The notes under the pieces: generated by a model | Seen by the model: only the letters and a program-made list of their open reading frames with translations | The model's database searches: none | What the model was told of the DNA's origin: nothing | Made by a program: the position numbers and the translations under genes | Part shown: positions 9,214 to 19,488 of the stretch, piece by piece | Layout of the letters: each line of letters begins with the position of its first letter | How positions within the stretch are numbered: position 1 is the stretch's first letter | From: Afipia sp. | Lineage (GTDB): Bacteria > Pseudomonadota > Alphaproteobacteria > Rhizobiales > Xanthobacteraceae | Direction of reading: 5' to 3' | Length of the DNA stretch: 64,000 nucleotides | Assembly: GCA_024707075.1 (NCBI GenBank) | Contig: JANQAK010000003.1 | Coordinates: forward strand, 1,302,001 to 1,366,000

Positions 9214-9908
9214 AAGCCTGCTCCATCCAGCCAAGCCTCAAGGGCACGACGGCCTGCGGCAACCGTCGCCGCCCCACTCCGCGCAACCTGTTCACGCAGG
9301 GACGATGGCGAAATCCCGACCTTCGACAATTCGACCGCATGACCGATCAGCCAGCTTTCCAGCTTTTGCGGCTTGGTCTCGATGTGAAACTGTAAACCCA
9401 GCACATGGGTGCCGATCGCAAACGCCTGTGTCGGGCACACCGCCGTCGAGGCCAGCCTCACGGCATCCGGCGGCAACTCCAGATTGTCGCCGTGCCAGTG
9501 CAAGACATCGACGCCTGCGAATGGCGCAATGACCGAGCGCTTGCCCTCCTCCGTCAGACCGATGGGCGCGTAGCCGATCTCTTTTGCGGGACCCGGCGCC
9601 ACGCGTGCACCGAGTGCGGCTGCGATCATCTGCGCACCGAGGCAGATACCCAGCGTCGGACGTCGTTGATCGAGGCGAACACGCAAAGCAGCAAGCTCGT
9701 CCGCTATAAATGGATACTCGTCGGTCTCGTAGACCCCGATCGGCCCACCCAGCACAACAAGAAGATCAGCACCTGCCAATGCTGTCCGATCCAGCGGCGC
9801 AAGACCGGCTTCGACATACCTCAGCTCAACGCCGCGCGCGGCAAGGATATCCTCCAGAATCCCGGCATCCTCGAAAGCGAGATGACGTAACGCGAGACAG
9901 GTGCTCAT
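9210..9908 (-). CDS. Class I glutamine amidotransferase (GATase1)
   Basis: The 232-residue protein is a stand-alone class I glutamine amidotransferase domain that would release ammonia from glutamine. The triad is visible: nucleophile Cys89 in LGICLGAQ, and His175 and Glu177 in LQFHIE. The oxyanion strand [12 protein letters not shown] is also present. No synthetase domain is fused, so the acceptor is unknown. It sits between murC (3-nt gap) and murB (4-nt overlap) and must be cotranscribed with them. A cell-wall amidation role is possible but unproven; it resembles GuaA-like general amidotransferases rather than GatD. Confidence 0.85.
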   Translation of the reverse strand: MSTCLALRHLAFEDAGILEDILAARGVELRYVEAGLAPLDRTALAGADLLVVLGGPIGVYETDEYPFIADELAALRVRLDQRRPTLGICLGAQMIAAALGARVAPGPAKEIGYAPIGLTEEGKRSVIAPFAGVDVLHWHGDNLELPPDAVRLASTAVCPTQAFAIGTHVLGLQFHIETKPQKLESWLIGHAVELSKVGISPSSLREQVARSGAATVAAGRRALEAWLDGAGL

Positions 9909-9911
9909 CCG

Positions 9912-11315
9912 TTACCCCAAAGCCTTCAACTCGCCCGGCAGCGCGTAGGCCCACTGCGTGATGTTGCCCGCGCCGAGTAGCACCACGAAATCGTCGGGCC
10001 TGGCGACGTCGCGCACCACGGACGCCAGCTTGTCCGCGCCCGGCAGCGGGATCACTTCGCGATGGCCGTGCGCGCGCAGGCCGAGCACGAATGAATCGCG
10101 ATCGACGCCGGGGATCGGCGCCTCGCCCGCCGGATAGACGTCAGCGACGATCACGGCGTCGGCGTCGTTGAAGCAGGTGCAGAATTCCTCGAACAGAGAT
10201 TGCAGCCGCGTGTAGCGATGCGGCTGCACCACAGCGATCACCTTGCCCTTGGTCGAATCGCGCGCGGCCTTCAGCACGGCGGCGATTTCCACCGGATGAT
10301 GGCCGTAGTCGTCGATGATGGTGACACCGTTCCAGTCGCCGGTCTTAGTGAAGCGCCGCTTGACGCCGCCGAACCCGGCTAGGGCCTTGCGGATCGCTTC
10401 ATCGGAAATGCCGATCTCGTGCGCGACCGCAATCGCCGCCGTCGCATTGAGCGCGTTGTGACGTCCCGGCATCGGCAGCACCAGATCGGAAATCTCGTGG
10501 GCGGCATCGGTCTTGCGGTTGCGGAATTCGACCTTGAACTTCGATCCGCCTGTGAAGGGGGCGAGATCGACCAGCCGCGCGTCGGCCTGCGGGTTCTCGC
10601 CATAGGTGATGATGCGGCGATCCTCGATCTTGCCGACCAGCGCCTGCACCACCGGATGATCGATGCACATCACCGCGAAACCGTAGAACGGCACACCCTC
10701 AACGAAATTCTTGAACGCGTCCTGCACAGCCTCGAAGGTCTTGAAGTGATCGAGATGCTCGGGGTCGACGTTGGTGACGATGGCGACATCCACCGGCAGC
10801 TTGAGGAAGGTGCCGTCGCTCTCGTCGGCTTCCACCACCATCCAGTCGCCCGCGCCGAGACGCGCATTGGTGCCATAGGCGTTGATGATGCCGCCGTTGA
10901 TGACGGTAGGATCGAAATTGCCTGCGTCGAGCAATGTTGCGACCATCGATGTGGTGGTGGTCTTGCCGTGGGTGCCGGCAATCGCAATGCAGCTTTTCAG
11001 CCGCATCAGTTCGGCGAGCATTTCGGCGCGGCGCACCACGGGAATGCGCTGTCCGCGCGCGGCCATCAGTTCGGGATTGTCGCGCTTGATCGCGGTGGAG
11101 ACCACCAGCACATCCGCGCCGTTCACGTTCTCGGCCTTGTGGCCGATGCTGATCCTGATGCCTTTCTCGCGCAGCCGGGTGACGTTGGCGTTCTCGGAAG
11201 CGTCGGAGCCCTGCACGGTGTAGCCGAGATTGCACAGCACCTCGGCGATGCCGCTCATGCCGATGCCGCCGATACCGACGAAGTGAATGGGTCCGATCTC
11301 GCGCGGCAGTCTCAT
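9912..11315 (-). CDS. murC: UDP-N-acetylmuramate--L-alanine ligase MurC
   Basis: MurC adds L-alanine to UDP-MurNAc with ATP, starting the stem peptide. The 467-residue protein has the N-terminal UDP-binding loop [17 protein letters not shown], the P-loop [10 protein letters not shown] (residues 113-122), [10 protein letters not shown], and the C-terminal domain beginning [20 protein letters not shown]. An AAGGAC ribosome site precedes the ATG. It follows murG after 77 bp, with the amidotransferase gene 3 nt downstream. Confidence 0.96.
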   Translation of the reverse strand: MRLPREIGPIHFVGIGGIGMSGIAEVLCNLGYTVQGSDASENANVTRLREKGIRISIGHKAENVNGADVLVVSTAIKRDNPELMAARGQRIPVVRRAEMLAELMRLKSCIAIAGTHGKTTTTSMVATLLDAGNFDPTVINGGIINAYGTNARLGAGDWMVVEADESDGTFLKLPVDVAIVTNVDPEHLDHFKTFEAVQDAFKNFVEGVPFYGFAVMCIDHPVVQALVGKIEDRRIITYGENPQADARLVDLAPFTGGSKFKVEFRNRKTDAAHEISDLVLPMPGRHNALNATAAIAVAHEIGISDEAIRKALAGFGGVKRRFTKTGDWNGVTIIDDYGHHPVEIAAVLKAARDSTKGKVIAVVQPHRYTRLQSLFEEFCTCFNDADAVIVADVYPAGEAPIPGVDRDSFVLGLRAHGHREVIPLPGADKLASVVRDVARPDDFVVLLGAGNITQWAYALPGELKALG

Positions 11316-11392
11316 GGGAATGTCCTTAGCATGGCTCCACTGGATGCCTTGCTTCGGAGGGGTATGACAAGACCAAATTGGCCCAAAAAAGG

Positions 11393-12492
11393 CTAAATCC
11401 CCGCAACCTTCATCGCGAGATCGGCAAGCCGCTCGGCGGCGTCGAGCCTGCCGACCGAGCGCGCGCCCCTCGCCATCGCGGTCAGCCGTGCGGGATCGGC
11501 AGCGAGCGCGGAAATTTCCGCAGCCAAACGATCCGGCGTGAACTCCGTTTGCGGAATCCGGATCGCGCCGCCGGCTTTCTCGAGCACGCCGGCATTGGCG
11601 AACTGATCCTGATCGATCGCGCCGGGCAGCGGCACCAAGATAGATGGACGCCCGATCGCAGCAAGTTCCGCCACGGTGCCCGCGCCCGAGCGCGAAATCA
11701 CCAGATGCGACGACGCCAGCCGCGCCGGCAGGTCCACGAAGAACGGCGCGAGTTCGGCTTCGATCTTGAGCCGGTCATAGACCGCGCGCACCCGCACCAT
11801 GTCTTCTTCGCGCACCTGCTGCACCAGACTGAGCCTGCGCCACAATGCCGGCTCCAGCCGCTCAATGGCGGGGGCACGATGTCCGCCATGACGCGCGCGC
11901 CCTGGCTGCCGCCGGTCACCAGCAGCCGCAGTGGTCCTGTCGTATCCGGCGACGCGTAAGGCACGGCGGCGGCGGCCAAAATCGCGGGCCGCATCGGTGT
12001 GCCGGTGACGGTGTTTTTCTCCGCGAGCGCCGGATCGCGGTCCAGCACACCGGGCAACGATGTCGCGATGGCGCTCACGCGTGTGGACAGCAGGCGATTG
12101 GCGCGGCCGAGCACGGCGTTGGAATCGTGAATCACGGTCGGAATGCCGAGCAGCTTCGCCGCCAAGAGCGGCGGCAGCGTCGGATAGCCGCCGAAGCCGA
12201 CCACGGCTTTCGGCTTCTGCCGCAGCAATAGCGCCAGCGCCATTGCGCCGCCGGCGGCGAGCATCGCAGCCGTCCGCGCCAGCGCCCATGGCGTGCGCCC
12301 GCGCACGGTCTCGCTCGGCACCACGTCCATCATGTCGCGAGAGAACAAGCCACTGTAGCGCACAGCGCGGGAATCCGTCACCAGCCGCACCCGCGCCCCG
12401 CGCTTCATCAACGCAACCCCCAGCGCTTCGGCAGGAAACAGGTGACCACCCGTTCCGCCCGCCGCCAGCATGATGAGAGGTCTGTTCGGCAT
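11393..12492 (-). CDS. murG: Lipid II synthase MurG (frameshift at 11870-11874 as sequenced)
   Basis: MurG transfers GlcNAc from UDP-GlcNAc to lipid I on the cytoplasmic membrane face. The start frame gives the glycine-rich loop [41 protein letters not shown] and [15 protein letters not shown], then drifts into nonsense. The next frame resumes at [10 protein letters not shown] and continues with [35 protein letters not shown] and the C-terminus. The break is a C run of five (minus strand) at 11870-11874 where six restores one 366-residue GT28 protein. MurG is essential, so a base-calling or assembly error is more likely than inactivation. It lies 13 bp downstream of ftsW. Confidence 0.93.
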
Positions 12493-12505
12493 CGCCGTCC
12501 TCGCG

Positions 12506-13663
12506 CTACGCGAAGCTGTGCGCGGCGTTGGCCGCGCCGATCGATTCCATTTCGACGCGCGGGCGCTGCCGCGTCAAGGCCAGCAGCATGCCGACGCCGT
12601 AGGCCAGCGAGATCATCGACGATCCGCCGTAGGAAATGAACGGCAGCGTCATGCCTTTCGCCGGCATCAGATGCAGGTTCACCGCCATGTTGATGGACGC
12701 CTGAATGCCGAACATGATCGCGAGCCCCGCCGCGGCGAAACGCGCGAACAGATCCTCGCTGGCATAGGCGCGCGACAACGCGCGGATCACGATGAAGGCG
12801 AACAGCGCCAGCAGCGCGAGACACAGGATGATTCCGAATTCCTCGGCCGCGACGGCAAACACGAAGTCGGTATGGCTGTCGGGAAGGATGCGCTTCACCG
12901 TGCCCTCGCCCGGCCCCTGCCCGAACCAGCCGCCGTGGGTGAAGGATTCCATCGCCATGTCGACCTGGAACGTGTCGCCCGACGCCGGGTCCATAAATCT
13001 TTTGATACGTCCGGCGACGTGCGGCACCAGCAGGTAGGCGCCGAACAGCCCCACCGCACCCGCACCCATCAGGCCGAACACCCAGATCATCCGCATGCCG
13101 GCGATAAAGAACAGCGTGCCCCACACCATCAGGATCAACATGGTCTGGCCGAAGTCCGGCTCCAGCACCAAGAGCGTCACCGTCATCAGCAGCAGGCCGA
13201 GCGCCATCGAGGTCGCCGGCATCTCCGGCCGCTTGGCGGATTCCGCGAACAGCCACGCCACCAGCACGACGAAGGCAGGCTTCAAAGACTCCGACGCCTG
13301 AATGTTGATGCCGAGAATGGTGATCCAGCGCTTCGCGCCCTTCACCTCCGGTCCGAACAACAGCGTCGCCACCACCAGCACGGTGCTGACCGCAAACACC
13401 AGCAGCGCGGTGCGCCGCACCTGCCGCGGCGACAGGAACGATACCGCCAGCATCACGATCACCGAAGGAACGAGAAACAGCACATGCCGGTTGAAGAAGT
13501 GAAACGGATCGAGGCCGATGCGCACGGCGACCGGCGGACTCGCCGCCAGCGACAGGATCACGCCGCCGAGCATCAGCGTCATGAACGCGGCCAGCAGCAG
13601 CCGGTCCACCGTCCACCACCATTCGCTGAAAGGCGTGCGCTGCTCGCGGGAAATCATGGGCAC
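12506..13663 (-). CDS. ftsW: Septal peptidoglycan polymerase FtsW
   Basis: FtsW is the SEDS-family glycosyltransferase that polymerises lipid II at the septum with FtsI. The 385-residue protein has about ten hydrophobic segments. SEDS motifs include GAKRWITILG, LEPDFGQTML with the acidic residue essential in SEDS enzymes, HTDFVFAVAAEE, and MPAKGMTLPFISYGGSSM near the C-terminus. The initiator may be the ATG at 13663 or the one two codons later. murD lies upstream across a 396-bp repeat-filled gap, murG 13 bp downstream. Confidence 0.95.
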   Translation of the reverse strand: MPMISREQRTPFSEWWWTVDRLLLAAFMTLMLGGVILSLAASPPVAVRIGLDPFHFFNRHVLFLVPSVIVMLAVSFLSPRQVRRTALLVFAVSTVLVVATLLFGPEVKGAKRWITILGINIQASESLKPAFVVLVAWLFAESAKRPEMPATSMALGLLLMTVTLLVLEPDFGQTMLILMVWGTLFFIAGMRMIWVFGLMGAGAVGLFGAYLLVPHVAGRIKRFMDPASGDTFQVDMAMESFTHGGWFGQGPGEGTVKRILPDSHTDFVFAVAAEEFGIILCLALLALFAFIVIRALSRAYASEDLFARFAAAGLAIMFGIQASINMAVNLHLMPAKGMTLPFISYGGSSMISLAYGVGMLLALTRQRPRVEMESIGAANAAHSFA

Positions 13664-13780
13664 CTGCCAGAAGTTAACGGGGTATTACTCCCGCATCATG
13701 GTTTCCGGAGGGTTAAAGATGGACGAATGCGAGAAAATATCTCGTCAAAGTGTCTGGAGTGTCGTCTGGCCCCCGCCAAC

Positions 13781-13898
13781 CGTCATTGCGAGGAGCGCTT
13801 GCGACGAAGCAATCCAGTCCTTCCATAAAAAGCTGGATTGCTTCGCGGAGCTTATCATCGGGCGGCGCTTTGCGCCGACCCGTTGGCTCGCAATGACG
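13781..13898. repeat. Inverted-repeat element, family B copy 1
   Basis: The outer ends CGTCATTGCG and CGCAATGACG are inverted, with internal GAAGCAATCCAG and CTGGATTGCTTC also inverted. The unit recurs near 40.8, 51.9 and 60.6 kb, with a half copy at 33.8 kb. It lies in the 396-bp gap between ftsW and murD. Confidence 0.85.
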
Positions 13899-13928
13899 AA
13901 GGAGGCTGTCACAAACGCGATCCGCTCC

Positions 13929-14049
13929 CTCGCCCCGCTCTTGCGGGGAGAGGGTTGGGGTGAGGGGCGGCTTGATTTTAACGTAACGCGTCGGCCCCTC
14001 ACCCGGATTGCTTTGCAATCCGGCCTCTCCCCGTAAACGGGGAGAGGTG
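13929..14049. repeat. Inverted-repeat element, family C copy 1
   Basis: Opposed GGGGAGAGG and CCTCTCCCC arms with GGTGAGGGGC/GCCCCTCACC inner segments form nested hairpins. The same layout is found near 45.8 kb, with degenerate forms near 44.0 and 47.3 kb. With the neighbouring family B copy it fills nearly all of the ftsW-murD gap. Confidence 0.85.
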
Positions 14050-14059
14050 AAAGAGCGGA

Positions 14060-15457
14060 CTACACCGCCGTCATCCCGCCCGGCAGCACGTTGGCGATCT
14101 CGCGGAAGCGGTCGCCGCGTTTCTCGAAATTCGGGAACTGGTCGAACGACGCGCAGGCCGGAGAGAGCAGCACGACCGGATCGGCCAGACCCGATGCTTC
14201 GGCATCGCGCGCGGCATGCGGCACGGCTTCTTCAAGCGTTTTGCTGATCTCATGCGGCACGTCCCCGAGCGTCGCGGCGAAATCCTGCGCCGCCTCGCCG
14301 ATCAGATAGGCCTTGCGGATGCGCGGAAAGAATTCGCGCAAGGCTTCGATGCCGCCGCTCTTCGGCTTGCCGCCGGCAATCCAGAAAATATCCCTGAACG
14401 ACGACAGCGCGCGGGCCGCGGCATCCGCATTGGTGCCCTTGGAATCGTTGATGAACAGCACGCGGCCGTTGCGGCCGATCTGCTCCATGCGGTGCGCGAG
14501 ACCCGGAAAGCTGCGCAGACCCTTCTGCAAGACGTCGGTGCCGACGCCGAGCGCCAGCACAGCGGCCGATGCGCAGGCCGCGTTCTGCGCGTTGTGCAAA
14601 CCGCGCAAAGAGCCGATGTCCGCGATACTGGCGATCCGCGTGCGCGCGCCGCCGTCAACATGAACGATGGTATCGCCTTCGAGGCAGACGCCATCCGCCA
14701 CCGGATGCTTCACCGAGACACGGACGACGTTCTGGCCCGCCTGCTCGACGCGATCCGCGATCGCCGCGCAGAAATGGTCATCGACGCCGACAATGGCCGC
14801 CCCGCCGCGCTGCACACCGGCCACCAGCCGCTCCTTCACGGCGGCGTAATGTTCGATGCTGCCGTGACGGTCGATGTGATCTTCGGTGACGTTGAGCAGG
14901 ATTCCCACATTCGGATCGAGCGACGGCGTCAGATCGATCTGGTACGACGACATCTCGATCACATGGACGCGGCCCATGCGGGGCGGCTCAAGCGAGAGAA
15001 TCGCGGTGCCGATGTTGCCGCCCATCTGGGTGTCGTATCCCGCCTCGCGCATTAGATGCGCGACCAGCGCTGTTGTCGTTGATTTGCCGTTGGTGCCGGT
15101 GATGGCGACGAATGGTGCATCCGGCGCGTGGCGCTTGCGCTCGCGACAGAACAGTTCGATGTCGCCGATCACCTCGACGCCGGCCGCTTTCGCGGCCAGC
15201 ACGGTCCAGTGCGGCTGCGGATGCGTCAATGGCACGCCGGGAGTCAGCACCAGTGCGGCAAAGTTCGCCCATGACACGCTGCGCAGATCGGCGGTGGTGA
15301 AACCGGCCTTCTCCGCTTCCGCGAGTTTCGCGGGCGTGTCGTCGCTGGCGATGACCTCCGCGCCGCCGGCTTTCAGCGCGTGGCAGCTCGCAAGTCCCGA
15401 CCCACCGAGGCCGAACACCGCGACCGTCTTACCCGCGAAGGAGGTGACGGGGGTCAC
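14060..15457 (-). CDS. murD: UDP-N-acetylmuramoylalanine--D-glutamate ligase MurD
   Basis: MurD adds D-glutamate to UDP-MurNAc-L-Ala with ATP. The 465-residue protein shows the N-terminal loop [15 protein letters not shown], the P-loop [16 protein letters not shown] (near residues 117-132), [33 protein letters not shown] and [14 protein letters not shown]. The start is a GTG at 15457, 4 bp after the mraY stop. Transcription probably continues from mraY. Confidence 0.95.
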   Translation of the reverse strand: MTPVTSFAGKTVAVFGLGGSGLASCHALKAGGAEVIASDDTPAKLAEAEKAGFTTADLRSVSWANFAALVLTPGVPLTHPQPHWTVLAAKAAGVEVIGDIELFCRERKRHAPDAPFVAITGTNGKSTTTALVAHLMREAGYDTQMGGNIGTAILSLEPPRMGRVHVIEMSSYQIDLTPSLDPNVGILLNVTEDHIDRHGSIEHYAAVKERLVAGVQRGGAAIVGVDDHFCAAIADRVEQAGQNVVRVSVKHPVADGVCLEGDTIVHVDGGARTRIASIADIGSLRGLHNAQNAACASAAVLALGVGTDVLQKGLRSFPGLAHRMEQIGRNGRVLFINDSKGTNADAAARALSSFRDIFWIAGGKPKSGGIEALREFFPRIRKAYLIGEAAQDFAATLGDVPHEISKTLEEAVPHAARDAEASGLADPVVLLSPACASFDQFPNFEKRGDRFREIANVLPGGMTAV

Positions 15458-15461
15458 AGCT

Positions 15462-16547
15462 TTACCGCAGCTTCAGCGTCGAAAGACCGGCCAGCGCCAG
15501 CATTACTGAGACGATCCAGAAGCGGATCACGATCTGCGGCTCGGTCCATCCCTTCTGCTCGTAATGATGATGAATCGGTGCCATGCGGAAGAAGCGCTTG
15601 CCGGTGAGCTTGAACGACGCCACCTGCACGATGACCGACAGCGCCTCGACCACGAACAGCCCGCCGATCACCGCCAGCACGATCTCGTGCTTGGTGGCGA
15701 CAGCGATCGCGCCGAGCATGCCACCGAGCGCGAGCGAGCCGGTATCGCCCATGAAGATCGAGGCCGGCGGCGCGTTGAACCAGAGAAATCCAAGCCCCGC
15801 GCCCAGCACCGCGCCGCACAGCACCGCCAGTTCGCCGGTGCCAGGGACATAGCGGATTTGCAGATATTCGGCGAACACCGCGTTGCCGACGAGATAGGCG
15901 ATCATGCCGAAGCTCGCCGCCGCGATCATCACCGGCACGATGGCGAGACCGTCAAGGCCGTCGGTCAGGTTCACGGCGTTGCCCGCACCGACGATGATGA
16001 ACATGCCGAACATCACATAGAACCAGCCGATGTTAAGCATGAACTCCTTGACGAAGGGAATCGACAGCGCCGTGACCGTGGCGTTGCGGCCGAACCAGAC
16101 GATGCAACTGCACGCGACCAGCGCGATCAGCGCCTCGACCGCGAGGCGCGAGCGCCCCGAGAATCCCTTGTCGGTCTGCTTGGAGACTTTCAGATAATCG
16201 TCATAGAAGCCGACAAGCCCGAAGCCCAGCGTGACCAGCAGCACGATCCAAACATAGGGATTGCGCAGGTTGGCCCACAGCAAGGTCGCGACGATCAGGC
16301 CGGACAGGATCATCAGGCCGCCCATGGTGGGCGTGCCTTTCTTGGTGACGAGATGCGTCGGCGGACCGTCAGCGCGAATCGGCTGACCCTTGCCCTGCGC
16401 CAGGCGCAGCCGGGTGATGATCCACGGCCCGAACAGGAACACGAATAGCGCGCCGGTCACCATCGCGCCGCCGGTGCGGAAGGTGATGTAGCGGAACACA
16501 TTGATGCCGGGAATGGTGCCGGCCAATTCGGTGAGCCAATAAAACAT
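15462..16547 (-). CDS. mraY: Phospho-MurNAc-pentapeptide transferase MraY
   Basis: MraY transfers phospho-MurNAc-pentapeptide from UDP to undecaprenyl phosphate, giving lipid I in the inner membrane. The 361-residue polytopic protein carries [17 protein letters not shown], the catalytic Asp pair in [42 protein letters not shown] and the MraY-specific [13 protein letters not shown]. About ten hydrophobic segments are present, and length is typical. Confidence 0.97.
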   Translation of the reverse strand: MFYWLTELAGTIPGINVFRYITFRTGGAMVTGALFVFLFGPWIITRLRLAQGKGQPIRADGPPTHLVTKKGTPTMGGLMILSGLIVATLLWANLRNPYVWIVLLVTLGFGLVGFYDDYLKVSKQTDKGFSGRSRLAVEALIALVACSCIVWFGRNATVTALSIPFVKEFMLNIGWFYVMFGMFIIVGAGNAVNLTDGLDGLAIVPVMIAAASFGMIAYLVGNAVFAEYLQIRYVPGTGELAVLCGAVLGAGLGFLWFNAPPASIFMGDTGSLALGGMLGAIAVATKHEIVLAVIGGLFVVEALSVIVQVASFKLTGKRFFRMAPIHHHYEQKGWTEPQIVIRFWIVSVMLALAGLSTLKLR

Positions 16548-16571
16548 TCAAATTGCCCTGTAGTGCGAGCC

Positions 16572-18005
16572 CTACACCGTGATGTCGTCGAGCGCGGCCC
16601 GTCCTGGAAAGCGCTTTTGCAGCGCGGTCACAATCAATTTCATCCGCGAACCGAGCGACCCCTTGACCATGATGGCGTCCCCCGCACCGATCGCAGCGGT
16701 GACCTGCTCCTCAAGGGCAGCCGAACTATCGGCATAGCCGCCCTTCTTCGCCGAAGGAAGGGCCTCCCACAGGTTGCGCATCAGCGGACCACAACAAAAC
16801 ACCGCATCGATGCTGTTGGCGGTGATCGCCTCGCTCAGCCCGCGATGCAGATCGGGGCCGGCGGGGCCCAGTTCCAGCATGTCGCCGAGCACCGCGATAC
16901 GCCGACCGCGCGGGCCGACGCCGGCCTGGCCGAGCACGGTGATCGCGGCCTTCATCGAGGCCGGATTGGCGTTGTAGCTCTCGTCGATCAGGGTCGCGGA
17001 GCCTTCCGTCAGCGTCAGCACCTCGCGCACGCCGCGCCCGGCCGCGGGCTTGAGCTGCGCCAGCGCGAGCGCCGATAGCGCCAGGTCCGCGCCCGCCAGC
17101 GACGCCGCGGCGAGCACCGCCAGCGAATTCATCGCCATGTGGCGGCCCGGCATGCCGATCTTGTAGGTGACGTCGTGGCCCAGAATGTTGGCATGTACGG
17201 CCGAACAGGTGGGATGCAGCGACACGTCGAGCAGCCGCGCATCGGCTTTTTCGTCACTGCCGAACGACACGATGCGTTCGACCTTGGCCTGCTTCGCGCT
17301 CTTGCTCAGGCGCGAGAATTGCGGATTGTCGCGGTTGAGCACCGCTGCGCCGCCGGGCTCCAGTCCTGAAAAGATTTCCGCCTTGGCGTCGGCAATCGCA
17401 TCGATTCCGGCGAAGAATTCCAGATGCACCGGCTCCACCGTGGTGATGATCGCCACATGCGGGCGCACCATCTTCACCAGCGGCGTGATCTCGCCGGGAT
17501 GGTTCATGCCGATCTCGAAAATTGCGAATTTCACGGACGGCGGGCAGCGCGCCAGCGACAACGGCACGCCCCAGTGATTGTTGAATGAGGCGACCGACGC
17601 ATGGGTTTCGCCCTGCGCGCCGAGCACCGTGCGCAACGCTTCCTTGGTCGAGGTCTTGCCCACCGATCCGGTCACGGCGATCACTTTCGCACCGAGACGA
17701 GCGCGCGACGCATGAGCGAGATCGACAAGGCCGGCAAGCACATCGTCCACGACCAGCAGACGCGCATCGGCGGCAAACGTATCCGCATGGGTTTTCGCAA
17801 CCACCGCCAGCGCGGCACCATTCTTCAGCGCCGCCTCGACGAAATCGTGGCCGTCATGCACGTCGCCCTTAATGGCAAAATACGCCTCGCCCGGCGTCAG
17901 CGTACGGCTGTCGATGGAAATGCCAGTCACGTCATCCGGCAGCGCGCCGCGCGTTGCGGCGTGCATCGCCTCGGCCATCGCAGCACTCGTCCATAGCGCG
18001 CTCAT
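16572..18005 (-). CDS. murF: UDP-MurNAc-tripeptide--D-alanyl-D-alanine ligase MurF
   Basis: MurF adds the D-Ala-D-Ala made by Ddl to UDP-MurNAc-tripeptide, completing the pentapeptide. The 477-residue protein has the P-loop AVTGSVGKTSTKEALR, NNHWGVPLSLA, IFEIGMNHPGEITPL, IDESYNANPASMKAAI and VLGDMLELGP. Its ATG overlaps the murE stop by 4 nt, and mraY follows after 24 bp. Confidence 0.96.
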   Translation of the reverse strand: MSALWTSAAMAEAMHAATRGALPDDVTGISIDSRTLTPGEAYFAIKGDVHDGHDFVEAALKNGAALAVVAKTHADTFAADARLLVVDDVLAGLVDLAHASRARLGAKVIAVTGSVGKTSTKEALRTVLGAQGETHASVASFNNHWGVPLSLARCPPSVKFAIFEIGMNHPGEITPLVKMVRPHVAIITTVEPVHLEFFAGIDAIADAKAEIFSGLEPGGAAVLNRDNPQFSRLSKSAKQAKVERIVSFGSDEKADARLLDVSLHPTCSAVHANILGHDVTYKIGMPGRHMAMNSLAVLAAASLAGADLALSALALAQLKPAAGRGVREVLTLTEGSATLIDESYNANPASMKAAITVLGQAGVGPRGRRIAVLGDMLELGPAGPDLHRGLSEAITANSIDAVFCCGPLMRNLWEALPSAKKGGYADSSAALEEQVTAAIGAGDAIMVKGSLGSRMKLIVTALQKRFPGRAALDDITV

Positions 18006-19450
18006 GCGGCATGCTCCGCCAGTGCCGCCACGGCGGCCTCGTGATCGCTGAACGGCAATACTTTATCTCCCACGATCTGTCCGGTCTCGTGACCCTTGCC
18101 CGCAATCAGCAACGCATCGCCTTTCTGCAAACCGGCTACTGCAACACGAATGGCCTCGGCCCGGTCCCCGATGTCGGTTGCGCCCTTCGCCGCCCCCATA
18201 ATGGCGGCGCGGATCGCTGCGGGATTCTCCGAACGCGGATTATCGTCGGTGATGATGACAGTATCTGCGTTCTCTGCCGCAATCTCCCCCATCAAGGGAC
18301 GCTTGCCGGCGTCGCGGTCGCCGCCCGCGCCGAACACCACCACCAGCTTGCGCCTGGTGTAAGGCCGCAGCGCTTCCAGCGCTTTCGCCAATGCGTCGGG
18401 CTTGTGCGCATAATCGACGAACACCGGCGCGCCGTTGCGCTCGCCGACCAGTTCGAGACGTCCCGGCGCGCCTTCGAGTTTTTCCAGCGATGCGAACACG
18501 CGATCGGCATCGCCGCCTGTCGCAAGCACCAGCCCCGCCGCGATCAGCGCATTCTCCATCTGGAATTCGCCGACCAGCGGCAGCCGCACCTGATAGCGCC
18601 TGCCGTTATATTCAAGCGTCAGCCTCTGCGCGAAACCGTCCACCGCTGCATCGAGCAGCCTGATGCCGTCGCCCTTGCGGCCCACCGTGATGATGCGCAG
18701 CTTGCGCCCGCGCGCGGCATCGATCACCGCCTGCGAATGCGCGTGATCGGCGGAGATCACCGCCGCCCCGCCGTCGACAACAAGATCGGTGAACAGCCGC
18801 AGCTTGGCCGCGAGATAATGTTCGACGGTCGGATGATAATCCATGTGATCGCGCGACAGATTTGTGAATGCACCCGCGCTGACGCGCACGCCGTCGAGGC
18901 GATGCTGGTCGAGGCCGTGCGACGATGCTTCCAGCGCGAGATGCGTCACGCCCTCGTCCGCGAGTTCGGCGAGTGAACGTTGCAGTGCGACCGGATCTGG
19001 CGTGGTCAGCGAGCCGTAGACGGTGCGCTTCGGCGACACCAGCCCGATGGTGCCGATGCTCGCGGATGCATAGCCGAGGCGCTGCCAGATCTGCCGCGTG
19101 AACACCGCGACCGAGGTCTTGCCGCTGGTGCCGGTGACGGCGGCGATGGTCGCGGGCTGGCGCGCGTAGAATGTCGCGGCGGCCAGCGCCAGCGCGCGGC
19201 GCGGATTCGGCACGGCGATGAATGGAACGCGATGGTCGCTCACGGGAATCCGGTCGCTGACGACGGCAACCGCGCCAGATGCAATCGCCTGATCGATGAA
19301 GCGCGCGCCGTCGGTCTTCACACCGGCCAGCGCGAAAAACACATCGCCGGGCTTCACCGTGCGGCTGTCCATGGTGACGCCGGTGACCGCGACATCCGCA
19401 TGTCGCGCGTCCACCACGGCCTCCCCGCTGAAAAGCTCGCCTAGCTTCAT
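18002..19450 (-). CDS. murE: UDP-MurNAc-L-Ala-D-Glu--meso-DAP ligase MurE
   Basis: MurE adds the third stem residue. The motif TDDNPRSENP marks the meso-diaminopimelate-specific type, so this wall has DAP cross-links. The 482-residue protein begins MKLGELFSGE at 19450 with GAGGGGTG just upstream. It has VTMDSRTVKPGDVFFAL, the P-loop VTGTSGKTSV (residues 106-115), ALEASSHGLDQHRLDG and AGKGHETGQIV. As sequenced the frame remains open upstream into the end of ftsI because of an extra base there. That apparent 742-residue fusion is an artefact. Confidence 0.95.
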   Translation of the reverse strand: MKLGELFSGEAVVDARHADVAVTGVTMDSRTVKPGDVFFALAGVKTDGARFIDQAIASGAVAVVSDRIPVSDHRVPFIAVPNPRRALALAAATFYARQPATIAAVTGTSGKTSVAVFTRQIWQRLGYASASIGTIGLVSPKRTVYGSLTTPDPVALQRSLAELADEGVTHLALEASSHGLDQHRLDGVRVSAGAFTNLSRDHMDYHPTVEHYLAAKLRLFTDLVVDGGAAVISADHAHSQAVIDAARGRKLRIITVGRKGDGIRLLDAAVDGFAQRLTLEYNGRRYQVRLPLVGEFQMENALIAAGLVLATGGDADRVFASLEKLEGAPGRLELVGERNGAPVFVDYAHKPDALAKALEALRPYTRRKLVVVFGAGGDRDAGKRPLMGEIAAENADTVIITDDNPRSENPAAIRAAIMGAAKGATDIGDRAEAIRVAVAGLQKGDALLIAGKGHETGQIVGDKVLPFSDHEAAVAALAEHAA

Positions 19451-19488
19451 CTCACCCCTCGCCGGCTCACACCGAATCCAGCGTGCGG

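Noticed and set aside
12470-13828. A 452-residue plus-strand open frame
   Set aside because: Antisense to ftsW; His/Gln/Arg-rich composition typical of shadow frames in high-GC DNA.
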